NCBI GenBank assembly: GCA_032358165.1
Contig: JAALGY010000031.1
Location: forward strand, 1,612,001 to 1,676,000
From: Diplosphaera chodatii
Lineage: Eukaryota; Chlorophyta; Trebouxiophyceae; Prasiolales; Stichococcaceae
Direction of reading: 5' to 3'
Length of the DNA: 64,000 nucleotides
Part shown: piece by piece, positions 10,758 through 21,289 of the stretch
Layout of the letters: every line of letters starts with the position of its first letter
Position numbering within the stretch: the first letter of the stretch is position 1
Made by a program: the position numbers and the translations under genes
The notes under the pieces: model-generated
What the model was told of the DNA's origin: nothing
What the model saw: only the letters and a program-made list of their open reading frames with translations
Database searches by the model: none

Positions 10758-13700
10758 ATGAAGTCATTGGTGGTGTCACCGGCACTGCCCCTGCCAACTG
10801 CAACCTGCCGAAAGCCTGCAGTTGTTGCATGCCAGTCTCGAGCCGGGTCGGCATCAGTGCATCCCCATGCGACCAGCGCAGCGACCTTTGTCAGCCGCCC
10901 AGACAGCGACGCGGCCCCTGCCTGCTCCGGGCCGCACCTGCTATCGGCTCGTCAGCGCAGTGGCGCCCGCCGCAGCATGCGCTGCCATGCTGTCGACCCA
11001 GCAGCGGCAGACGCCCTGCACGCAGCAGTGTCAACGATGGCTGATACCGCTGCACCAGCGCTCCTGCATCAGCTATCAGACTTGGCGCAGCATCTCAGCT
11101 TGGCGTATGAGCGAGTCACGCTGCCTTGTTCATCAATGAACTGTGGCGATGTCATCTACCGCAGGTAGGCAAACCTCAACTCCAGAAAATTGCATGCTTG
11201 GGCTTGCGCATCAAGCACTGTCATGTGGCACGTTCCACGGCATGCTGTTGGTTCTTCATGAGCTGCTTGACACTAGTGGGACCCTATGCCATGCCCAGAG
11301 TGCAACTGCTGCTGTCGATGGCACGAGAGCACCCATTCAACGAATATGCTTGCAGCACGCTGGACCCTGCGCTGCGGATGGAGCAGAAGCTGTTTCCAGA
11401 CTGGCGTGGCCTGGCGCTGTTGGGGGCCGGCCTGACATACCTCCTTGTCACTCCAGGTGTGACTTGTGTACACAGCTGTCGAGGGTTCTCGACGGCAGAC
11501 ACATGTTAGTGGGGTCGTGAACGAATGCGATGTCAGTTCGGCCGTTGCTGCAGGAGTCATCCAGGGCGCAGTTGATTACTATATATCAGCGCCGCTGCAA
11601 CGTAGGAAGACCAGAGCCTTTGGCAAGGTAGCTGATTAGCAGGTTGATCAGCAGGTTGGCGCTTGCTATGGTAATCAGGCCGTTTGCCATGCAGGCACTT
11701 AGTGTGTCTGTCCGTCCTACAATGCTACAGGAGGATATTCGGCTGGGCAAGAAGCTGGCATCGGGCGGCTTTGGCACAGTGTTTCGCGGTGATTTGTTGG
11801 ACATCTACCCCGAGCCGGAGCTGCCCGTCGTGGTCAAGAAGGTGCCATCCTGCCTTCAGTGTTGACATATGGTTTAGCTGATGTTGAGCAGCTTCACAAG
11901 CGTGAGGTCGGCAATTAGTCGATTATGGCAGCTTCAAAGGCAGGGAGCTCATACACAGAAGCATTCGAGACTTCTGGAAGTGTGTTTGATGTCATCCTCC
12001 TGGATGTGTTCAGGCCAAGGAGTTTGGCGTGCCAGAGGTGTGGATGAACGAGCGGTTGATGCGCATTGCGCCGCGGTCCTTTGCAGAGTTTCTCTATGCC
12101 TTTGAGGAGGACAACGGCAAGCAGCCCGACCTGCTGTGGCTGGTGTGGCGCTATGAGGGCGATTACACCTTGTTCGACCTCCTACAGGTAGTTCCCAACG
12201 ACTGCACTTGCTACCTGCGCTTGCTGCGTCATCAGTTGTCACACTGGCTATGTCGGCCATGCACTAGGGGCTGCTGCACATACACAAATCTCAACTTGTT
12301 ATGCCCCTAACACGACAGCATATCCTGTTCGTCTTCGCCTGCCCTTTCCCTCATGATGACCCTGTGCTTGCTGCAGCAAAAGCGAGATTGGCCATACAAC
12401 GCGGAGGCAATCATGAAGGGGCGTAAGGAGCCCAGTGGCAACCGCAGCCGGAAGCGCAAATTAGCAATCATTTCTGGGATGATGCGCCAGATCCTGCTTG
12501 GCCTCAAAGCCTGCCACAGCACAGGTAGGGTGCAGGGAGCAGCAGAGGCCTTGACTGCCACCAATTTGCACACACACACCCTGTGATTCGCGCTGCCATG
12601 CAGCAAGGCAATAGTCTCACTAGGCTCAAGTGGACACTGGCATTGCACATGGAGTTTGGCACCCTGAGCCGTATTCATGCCACCTGCGCAGGCATCATCC
12701 ACCGCGATGTGAAGCCACAGAACGTCATTGTGTCAGAGGTGGACCAGAGCTGCAAGTTCATCGACCTGGGCGCAGCGGCGGACCTGCGCATCGGCACCAA
12801 CTACATCCCCAACGAGTTCCTGCTCGACCCGCGCTATGCTCCGCCGCAGCAGTGAGCGTCTTTCATCACCTGAAAGTGCCCTGCCTGCTGAGGGGACATC
12901 TACATGCATATTTGCGGTCGGTCTTTATGACAGAAGGCAGAGACACTAACCCAAATGTCACCTGCTGCAGGTACATCATGTCAACACAGACGCCAAAGTG
13001 AGTTCGGCCCACCTGGTCGCTATTGCTCTCCAGCTCTGATGTGCCCCCGTCCATCACCTTTTGGTCTCGTCTTGTGTGCTGTGGCGCTGCTGGGCATAAT
13101 CGTTGCCCTGATGGTCCCTCACGCATGGTGCAGGGCGCCACCCCGGCCGCTGGCGGCGCTGCTGTCGCCAATCCTGTGGCGGCTCAACAGCCCAGACCGC
13201 TTCGACATGTACAGCGCCGGCATCACCTTTATGCAGCTCGTGTTTGCGCCCCTGCAGTCGGACAATGGCCTTGCGGCGTTCAACAAGTGCGCCTGATTTC
13301 ACTTTCGGCTGGTCCGCATGCTTGCACACTGTGCAGTGCCATCGTCTAGGCACAAAACGTTGAATTAAATTTAGTAACTTTCACACAGATAACACAGATG
13401 TCTGCACACTGATCCTGACTGTTTTAAAATCATGCGCCACAGGCGCCTTGCGGCAGCTGATTACGACCTCAACCGGTGGCGGGCGTCGCAGCAGAAGAAG
13501 GGCGGGCGTGAATGGGTCGAAGGCTTTGCCATCATGGACATGGACGATGGCGCAGCCTGGGACTTCGCCTGCTCGGTGGGACAGCCTTTGACATGTCATC
13601 TGAAGTGTTGCTACACAGGATGGCAGTCATGCTGGTCGCATGTCAGGCTGACCGTTTTGCTCACCTTCTGTTGCACAGGCATTGCACAGGCATTGTGACG

Positions 13701-14526
13701 GTTGTCGGAAAACATAGCTCAACCTGTTACAGTCCTGGCAAGTGCATGCATCGCGTCGCAACCTGACCAGCATTGACAGCGCAAGTGATGTGTGCAGCTG
13801 GTGGAGTACGTGCCGGAGAAGCGCATGACGGCAGCGCAGGCCCTGGCGCACCCACTGATTTCAGCGTCGCGTGTTGGCAAGACGCTGCTGAAGGCCAAGA
13901 GCCTGGGCGCCGCCGCAACCGAAGCGGCCGTGTCCCTCACGGAGCCGTGGCTCAGCAACGCAGCCTCGGGTGCGAAGCATGGCCAGGGCACCCATCTTGC
14001 AGGCTGCTGGGTGCTGCGAGGTTACGTGCTTTGGTGGTGTCCAGGGCCATCCTCATGCGTCTTGTTGCCCGCCGGTGGAGAGCTGGTTGAGAAGTGATAT
14101 ATGTTGACTGCTGCGACAGGCACACAGCGGGCAGGGGGCCTGACGGAGGCTCAGATCAACGAGCTCAGCGAGGAGATGGGCATCGTACCCGAGGCGCTCA
14201 AGAATGCCAGCAGCACTGTCAGCTGGTGGCAGGGTCGCCAGGTGGGGCTCCTCTCAAGCAGAGGCATGCTTGCGTCTGCATAGTGTTTGCATCATACAAA
14301 GCGCATGCATCAACAGAGGCTGTGTAAGTGAGGTTGCAGGACCAAATCAGCAGACCCGCGCCCTTTGTGCTCAGCTGCAAGTTGGCGTCTTGACATGCAT
14401 GCTCACGCCTTGTTCCTTTTCCTGCAGGCGCACTTCAATTCCCAGTTGTCGTCAAAGCGCAAGAAGCTGGCCAACAGCGTCAGCAAGGCGCTGACTGGCG
14501 CCGAGCAACAGAAGGTCCGACGCTAG
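10758..14526 (+). CDS. STN7-like (STT7): STN7/Stt7-family thylakoid serine/threonine protein kinase
   Basis: Thirteen exons join in phase to 626 residues: 10758-11164, 11356-11456, 11554-11627, 11731-11841, 12014-12187, 12377-12524, 12692-12851, 12971-12997, 13134-13286, 13443-13575, 13798-13969, 14120-14241 and 14428-14526. The first ~100 residues look like a plastid transit peptide. [14 protein letters not shown] holds two Cys (C124, C129) with the C-x4-C spacing known as the lumenal redox pair of Stt7/STN7. A membrane helix follows ([15 protein letters not shown]). Kinase motifs are [15 protein letters not shown] (Gly loop), the VVVKK lysine, WMNER (C helix), [17 protein letters not shown] in place of DFG, and [17 protein letters not shown]. 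Stt7/STN7 phosphorylates light-harvesting proteins in state transitions, under plastoquinone and lumen redox control. DLG for DFG is normal in this family. STN8/Stl1 is the alternative; the Cys pair argues for STN7. Confidence 0.9.
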
Positions 14527-15060
14527 GCTGTGCGTCTGGCACTCTGGTGCCCGCTGTCAAGGCGGCAGGTGCAAAGCATGGGGTGTGAGCGATTGCGAGA
14601 TGAAACTTGGAGTGGCAGGTGCATGTATTTCCAATTCTCAATTGAGCGTGGCACACGAGAGGGAGGAGTGCTGTCTTACCAAGTATCACTAAAAATTGCA
14701 TTTGATGTCCGTGCATGGCAGTTGTTGGCACCTACAAGCGAGTGGCTTTGTCTCAAAGTGTGGTGGGGTTGCAGCGTCTGGTTCTTGACTCTTCCTGAGC
14801 TAGCTCGCAAAGTGGATGTAAGTCCGTTGCTTCACATGTAAAGATTTCAAGAATGCTGGATGCTGCCTATACAGACTGCATCCGAATACATCTGCAAGGT
14901 TTGAGTATACTTCATTCACGCATGGCTGTAGAGCATGACAGCAGTCATATCCCATCACGACGCAAGACTCAATACATGGTGCAGTTATACATACAGAAGG
15001 CTGAGCCGATAATGTGGGGTTCCCTTTCTTGAGCCGCCTGCCTCACAGCCAGCCGCCCTC
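14527..15060. other. Convergent 3' region between kinase (+) and SirB1-like gene (-)
   Basis: This 534-base tail-to-tail spacer has no coding segment I can support. It is less GC-rich than the flanking exons and contains one plus-strand TGTAA at 14837. Confidence 0.5.
14837..14841 (+). terminator. Candidate TGTAA polyadenylation signal for the kinase gene
   Basis: TGTAA is the usual poly(A) signal of chlorophyte nuclear genes. This copy lies about 310 bases after the kinase stop codon, in a plausible 3' UTR. Position and motif only. Confidence 0.3.
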
Positions 15061-17507
15061 TCACCATGTGAGGGCCATGCGGCGGCCCTCAACACTGGGC
15101 GCCGCCGCCCCCAGCTGCGTCGCCACCCGCAGCGGCTCAAGGGGCTGTGCCTGCTCCTGCTGCTGCGGCGTCTGCATGGCACCCAGCATCTGCAGCAGCT
15201 GGTCCACAAGGCGGCGCTCCCGCAGGTCCGCGCCGGCACCCGCCTCGCTGTCGGCATATGCTGCCAGTTCTGCTTGCGCCTGCAACAGATGGTGATGATG
15301 ATCATGTTGTGCTGCATGCAAGCGATCGCTGACAGTGTATGCACGTGGGCACTTGTCATATACCTGATACTTGCAAAACAGACACGCTTTTGCATAGCGA
15401 CGACCGCTACACTGTGCCGGTGCACTGAACATGTCATACCTGGGGGAAGCGCCCCGCATGCAGCAGCAGCACACCCGCATCACGCCTTTCAATGGGGTGT
15501 TCGTCCCCAAAGATGGTGGCTAGCCGCTCCCCCGCAGCCAAAGCCCGTCGCAAATCACCAGCACCTGAATGAACATCACTGCTGCAATCCACAAATAGAA
15601 CCCAGCGTGGCATACTCTAGAGGCGGACATCTGGGCGCTGTGCCAGCTGTCAACCAGCTGCTGGTCATGGACAGCTCCCTTGTGACGCAGCAGCTTGGGA
15701 GAGCACCCGGGCTGGTCCAGATGCCGCGCTCCAGCCGGTGTGCCGCCGCCGCCGCAATGGCCTGCAGCTCGGCGCTCGCGGCGCCATTGAGCGCCGCCTC
15801 CGCTGCGTCTCTGAACCCACCTGCAGCTCGGGCGTGGCAGCGCTTGAGCAGACAGTGGAATGCACCCATGTCAAACACAGGCAATTGCACCCCTGGCTGG
15901 CCCCACACGTAGCCAGAACGAGAGTGTTAGCATGTTCTCCTAAACAATGCTCGGCAGTCAGCAGGACCAGAGGCGTGCAGGGCGCTGCAGGGCGCCCTCC
16001 CATGTGCAGCCAGAGGCACACCGGCATGACCAGCACCGCCGCTGGAGTCCCAGGAGAAGGGCCAGTACGCGCGCTTCAGGAAGCGCAGCAGCTCCAGCAG
16101 CACGTCCCCCGAGCAGGTGTTCAGCAGCCCGTCTGCTGCCGCTGCATGCTGCCTTGTGACGTTGGGCAGCACCTGTACTCGGAAGTCAACGTCGTCAGCG
16201 TCTGCCTGATACTTCTAGGTGTCATGGCCCAATGCCACCTGCAGCACGGCGCCTGCAAATTCACGCAATTGGTATGACGTCTCCTACCTCTGGTGTGGGG
16301 AGCGCTGCCAGGTCGCTGCAGTCGATGCGCACCGCAAAATCCAGCGCGCCCTGGGCCAGCAGGCGCTGCAGGATGTCGGCCTCTATCACGGCCAGCGCCG
16401 CTGCGCAGCCCACGCGCCGGATCAGCACCTCGTGCAGGTACGCGTGCCTGGCGTCCTCCCACACACCTGCAGGCGTGGCAGCGCCAGGCGCTTCAGGAAA
16501 CCCTGGACGGAACAGCCTAAGCAGGAGGCGGGGCTGTGCAGCTTGGACAGTTTGTCGAAAGCACGATTCATCAGGCGCGCACCTGGGTGGTCCACAACAG
16601 TGTCTGCGGGCACATTGGACTGTCCGAATGATGGTAACCGCAACCGCTGCTGCTGCCAGAGGAACGTCTCGACCACCTACATGGTGGTAGCAGACAGGCC
16701 TGAGGTCCTGCTCAGCAGGTGCTGGGAGGTGGGCCACCACCAGCTGCTGGCGTCATGTCCCTGAGCTTTTGGCACCTTGACGGCGTCTGCAGGCTGTGCG
16801 TCCGGCGGCAGCCTGGCCAGCGGTCCGTTTGCCAGCTCGTTTGCCATTTTGACCAGCCGCTGCTGGTATGAGGCGACTGGAAGCGGGATGACGGCGTGGG
16901 ATGCAATGGCATCATCCTCCGCTGCAATCTGAAGCGCTGCATCTGCGAGGTTCATGCGCGCCTCGCCGCGGGAGACGTTGTGTAGCAACGCTTGCCTCGC
17001 CTCATATGCGTGCTGCTCTGACATATCCACCCTGCAGAGTGAGGTTAGTGCCGGTCAAGGCAATCTGCCAACTGTTGCTCGCGTGCACAGCACAGATATG
17101 TGTGCCTGCTGATGTTGGCTCGAATGAGAGATGCGCAGCACCTGTTGTACCACGGATGGTCCTCGACACGATCACCGTAGTCGCCACCCTTGGGTGGCGC
17201 GCCTGCGCGGCAGACTGCGCCTTGCCTGCAGCACAGCGTGTGCGATGCCAACTGCACATGCTGCCGGCCGCATCCGGTTGCACTATGTGATCGGGCGGGA
17301 TGTGGCATGTGCATGCCGCAGCTCTGCATACTGCTGCAGCGCGGTCTCACACCCTTGCACTGACTGCCGTGCCACCGATACAGGTGGCGTGGCGACAGCT
17401 TTGAGTGGCCACGACAAGCGCTGAGTATACGTTATAGATTGACACGCGCACCTCACGGTGCAAGCAAACCAACTGCACCCGGTGGTGAAGCGAGAAGGCA
17501 GCTGCAT
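15061..17507 (-). CDS. SirB1-like protein (Transglut_core2 domain plus TPR-like tail)
   Basis: A multi-exon minus-strand gene. In coding order it shows KGGDYGDRVEDHPWYNRCCA (about 17190), EARQALLHNVSRGEARMNLA and LPVASYQQRLVKMANEL (17020-16830), VVETFLWQQQRLRLPSFG (about 16680), GVWEDARHAYLHEVLIRRVG (about 16465), ALDFAVRIDCSDLAALPTPE (about 16350) and LLELLRFLKRAYWPFSWD (about 16095). It ends with LRRALAAGERLATIFGDEHP and RRDAGVLLLHAGRFPQAQAE (15560-15280), before TGA at 15061. The core matches SirB1/FBXO21-type proteins of bacteria and plants: a helical N-terminus, a transglutaminase-like centre and a tetratricopeptide-like C-terminus. Their biochemical role is poorly defined, and no catalytic Cys can be assigned with confidence. 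The chosen start (MQLPSRFTTGC, 17507) is the first ATG before in-phase coding. It could be a plastid leader but is uncertain. Confidence 0.75.
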
Positions 17508-17528
17508 CTCTATCTCCGGAACTTCGAT

Positions 17529-17534
17529 TATAAA
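17529..17534 (+). promoter_or_regulatory. Candidate TATA box for the Mpv17-family gene
   Basis: TATAAA in an AT-rich patch about 200 bases before the Mpv17-family ATG. This is position and sequence only, and it sits very close to the assumed start of the opposite-strand gene. Confidence 0.3.
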
Positions 17535-17735
17535 TTAATCCCCTACACAACTGCACTCACTCTTCACCTGCACCTTGATGTGTTGCAAGGTTCAGCTGCA
17601 TTGCTGAGTTTGCTGACCTGAGCGTGGCAAGGAAAGCTGCTTTAGTGCATTTGCATCAAGGAAACCTGCCAGACATCAGCAGCAACATTGTGCACAGCTG
17701 CGCCGCTTGCTTGCAATAGCGCCAGCGTGGACTAG

Positions 17736-18814
17736 ATGTCAGACATACTCAGGCTGGCGTGGGCAAGGTACTTGCGCTCCCTGGAGCGCAGGCCGCTGGC
17801 AACAAAGGTAGGTCACAGTCAGCGCAGCCTAGCTTTGGCGGTCACACAAAGCCTAGTGTCCGGGATCCGACAAGTGCAAAGTCTATTTTGGAATACAGGC
17901 AGTCACGGCGGGGCTGCTGAGTGGTGCAAGTGATGTACTGGCTCAGTCGCTGACCACTTCACGGCCGATCCACTGGCGCAGGACCCTGGCCATTGCGGTA
18001 CTGATGGAATCTGCAACACATCGTCGCACGCTTGCCGACGTACCGCAACGCATCGCTTCACGCAATTGCCTGTAGATACTGCCACTCACTGTTTGCTTGT
18101 GCACATGCAGGCATTTGGCTTTCTGTGGGCTGGTCCGTCAAACCACTACTGGCAAAAGTTCCTGGAGAAGCTCTTCAAGGGCAGGCGAGATGGGGCCACG
18201 GTGGTGCAAAAGGTGCTCACGCGTCGGTGATCCCAACGCGTTGTAGTGTCATTGTGCTGCTCGTCAGCACCTCACAACCTGGCGTCCGTTCACACCGCAG
18301 GTCATACTGGACCAATGCACTTATGGTCCCGTGTGCAACGTCCTCCTGATCAGCTGTGAGTCACCCATCGTGTGCATGCTCTGACAGGATCTCTTCTGCA
18401 TGATGCCTAGCCGCTCCGACTGCCAAAGGCGCTCGTTGCGTCTTGCAGACCTGTCACTCGTCGTGGAGGGACGCTCATCACAACACACCACGCAGCGGCT
18501 GAAGCGTGATTACCCAGGCATCCAGTGGAACGGCTGGAAACTTTGGCCCGCTGCCGCCTTTATCAACTACACCTATGTGCCGCTGAAGCTGCGGGTGCTG
18601 TTTGTCAACGTCGTGGCATTCTGCTGGTGAGCCCTGGCTTTGGTCATATGCATTGCCCATGCGTGCTTATGCTCTGCCGCTTGCTGCTGCAATGCCTGGC
18701 ACCGATTGTAATGGTGATGCCCCTTCTCGGATGTTACACAGGTCCACTTTCCTCATCACGAGGTCGAAGGCAGTAGGGCCAGGCAGGCAGCTGGTCCCTA
18801 AGCTTGTGAAGTGA
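17736..18814 (+). CDS. Mpv17/PMP22-family organelle membrane protein
   Basis: Six exons. The start MSDILRLAWARYLRSLERRP matches the family's N-terminal helix (W-x2-Y-L-x2-L-x2-P). Exon 2 (17898-17992) gives TAGLLSGASDVLAQSL, the G-x2-x2-G-D-x2-x-Q signature. Exon 3 gives FGFLWAGPSNHYWQKFLEKL, corresponding to the G-P-x2-H-x-W-Y motif. Exon 4 gives VILDQCTYGPVCNVLL (D-Q-x2-x2-P). Exon 5 gives GWKLWPAAAFINYTYVPLKL and RVLFVNVVAFCW, the conserved W-P-x2-N-F...P-x2-x-R-V...W block. The last short exon adds STFLITRSK and ends TGA at 18812. The family spans inner mitochondrial or peroxisomal membranes with four helices and is linked to channel activity and mitochondrial DNA upkeep. No clear targeting sequence precedes the first helix, as is usual for these proteins. 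Confidence 0.9.
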
Positions 18815-18848
18815 TGCGCTGGGATGGACTCGTGGCAGCAGTCTGTCG

Positions 18849-18864
18849 TGTAATGCTCAATAAA
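18849..18864 (+). terminator. Candidate poly(A) signals (TGTAA and AATAAA) after the Mpv17-family gene
   Basis: TGTAA at 18849 is followed within a few bases by CAATAAAC, 35-50 bases after the stop codon, in the narrow convergent gap before the QTRT2 stop. Motif and position only. Confidence 0.35.
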
Positions 18865-18954
18865 CTCCAGCAGCGTGTGCATTTGCTGCTGTTCTGTACA
18901 CTCAAAAGCGCACAGCCCTGGGTGCCAGCATGCTTGTACTGTACACTTGGTTTG

Positions 18955-20919
18955 TTATATGGCTGTTGCATCCGCACTTGCCGCTTCAAAGGCAGTCAGA
19001 ACATCTGCTGCCAACGCGTTGCTTTCCGATGGCAATCCACCCAGCTGTATGCTGGCCAGCACATGCTGCGAGAAGTGAGCAAGCTGGCCATTCAAAATTG
19101 CCGTTCGAATGCCAGCAAAGAACTGCAGCATATGATGGCAGTTGTGGACGTCTAGAAGCACCATCCCAAGCAGCTCTTTGGTCGCAAGCATGTGGTGAAT
19201 ATATGCCCGTGAGTGCCTGTGTGTACATACATGGGACAGGGAGTCAGCAGCTGGCAAGTCGTTGGATATTTGGAAGCAATGCACACATGAGCGCAGAGAC
19301 TGGTCCTGCAGGGCACCTCGCAATGTGATAACCCAACCGTACGAACCTGCTGCATGTGTAGCAGGTGCACCCCGGCAGCAGCGGCGCTGTGCTTGCACAA
19401 TGCCGCTCATCCGCCACATCAATGGCAGCACTGATGCTGCAGATGCTGTCACTGTCGCTGCTGCTGACAGCACCGCCTGCAGGCAATCCTGCCACTCGGT
19501 GATCAATCGTGCATGCATGATTACATGCAAATCTTTTTAAATCGGACAAAAGCCAATACAGCCCTCCACACGACGCACTGCGCTCTGATGCTGTTGTGCT
19601 CGGATCCGCTCCCGCCAGCGAGAAGGTGAGCGCGGTGCCGGCTGCAGAGGCTCGATGGGCATAACTGGAGTCAAACAGATCCACGCCGCACTGCACTGCT
19701 GACAGCACCGACTCTGGCGCCCCCACGCCCTGCACCCAGCTGGCGAGATTTAGCCCCCTCGTGGTAAAAAGGAGGGGTGATCGCCAGAGCATTGGACGGC
19801 CTTGCTGGTCACCTGCAGCAGGCGGGGTTTGTCGCCTGGCAGCTCTGCAGTCGCTGCGGCGAGCGGAGCTGCCCGCTCTGCGCTGTTCTCGCCGGTACCA
19901 AAGCCTGCATCGTGGACAGTGGTAGGTTGTGGAGCGCACCCATGGCTGCCCCATCATGCCAGGATGTTGACATGCCGAACAATCCAACTTGTCAGCTGGT
20001 CGACGTGCCAGCCAGGCACGGCAGCGTGCCTGCACCTGTCAGCGCAAACCCAGCAACACCCTCCCGGGCCGCGGCTTCCCGAGCCGAGCGCGCCCGCTCC
20101 TCAGCGTGCAGCGCCCCCGTGACTGGCGCCAGCAGCGGCGCAGCCATGCCAGCGGCCGCCCAGGCAGCGAGGCAGACGTCCAGCCACCTGGCTGTGCGGC
20201 TGACAGAGGCGGCCGCCCGCTTCCGAGTGGCCGCAGCACCCACCTCGTCTGTGAGGGCTGTCAGCATGTCTGGCCGCACTGCCGCCGCCGCCTTCACGTA
20301 CTGCTCTGGCGACACCTTGTGTGTGCACCGCGAGTGTGCCGTCGCATCGGTGCCGGGGCAGTGTGGAACAAAATGGTTGCCGGCAGCTCACGATGCGCCT
20401 CAGCATGCTGCCTCACCTCTGTGTGACCCCAGCTGGTCTTGACGTACGTCCCGCTGTCCCTGTTGGACTTGCCAGAGTACTCATATTTGATGGCATCCCG
20501 CGCCGTCAACAGCAGCAGCGCATCGGACGGCGCAGAGATCATGCCGCGCACCCCGCAGTGCTGCTCTACTGCTTGTGGCGAGGGATGCCGCAGACTGCAC
20601 GTGGTTACGTGTATAGATCAAATTGTGACGATGGCAGTGCAGGCATGCTTTCATTACATATAGTGAATGGTGCGCATTATGCCGGCAGGGCATCACAACA
20701 GCAAGCTCACAAGTGCATGGCGTCCAGCATATATCCGGCTGTTGGCGGCAGCTTGGCCACAAGATCGGGCGTCATGCTCAGGGCGGAGCCTTTGTTGGTG
20801 TACAGCAGCATGCCGGGTGTGTCGATCGGCGCACGCTCCGGCAGCGTCAAGCGGCCCACTCTGGCGGCGCCGTCCGTCTTGAGCACCCGGAACAGGCCGT
20901 GCGACCCCATCGCAATCAT
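18955..20919 (-). CDS. QTRT2: Queuine tRNA-ribosyltransferase accessory subunit 2
   Basis: This multi-exon gene encodes the non-catalytic partner of the eukaryotic tRNA-guanine transglycosylase, which swaps guanine for queuine at position 34 of GUN-anticodon tRNAs. The start MIAMGSHGLFRVLKTDG (20919) leads into RVGRLTLPERAPIDTPGML and LLYTNKGSALSMTPDLV, the usual first strands. QHCGVRGMISAPSDALLLL and AIKYEYSGKSNRDSGTYVKT follow (20560-20440). LASWVQGVGAPESVLSAVQC and GVDLFDSSYAHRASAAGTAL (19750-19630) correspond to the segment that in QTRT1 holds the Asp nucleophile. The zinc motif is C-T-C-Y-T-C (about 19345) with H in LLDVHN, preceded by SRAYIHHMLATKELLGM. The protein ends ASADATAI, TAA at 18955. 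An upstream in-frame ATG at 21066 would add 49 residues of non-conserved sequence and is less likely. Confidence 0.88.
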
Positions 20920-21289
20920 GTTACTTGTGATCGGCGGTCCAGTGCCACTGAAACCCGGTGCATCGGCTGTAGCGTATATGGTGGAGTCATTTAGGTGGGG
21001 TGGTATTGTACCACGTAAAGCAAATGTCACCCATATGCAAATGTGCTGACGAGGCCATTTGTGCAAGAGCAGCAGTCATCAGCGAATCAGCCACAATGAG
21101 CCACTCGGATCACAGTTTCACGGCTTTATAGGAGGAGTGCGCAGGTACCTTGCAGCACACAAGTTACTCGCAAACCCGTTCGAGCTCGAGCAAGCTATAT
21201 CGGGCAGAACAGTACTTGGTAAGGCACTTGTTGCAGCCAGGTGACGACGTGTGCAGTCAGGTCGAGCCACCCCTTGTTGCTCAGGCAGC
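20920..21289. promoter_or_regulatory. Divergent promoter region, QTRT2 (-) / acyl-CoA oxidase (+)
   Basis: This 370-base head-to-head spacer must serve both genes. No TATA box is evident close to either start. No coding potential is convincing beyond an open extension of the QTRT2 frame. Confidence 0.4.

Noticed and set aside
19100..19125. GTTCGAAT-like tRNA T-loop sequence
   Set aside because: It sits inside a conserved QTRT2 exon, and no acceptor stem or anticodon arm can be folded around it.
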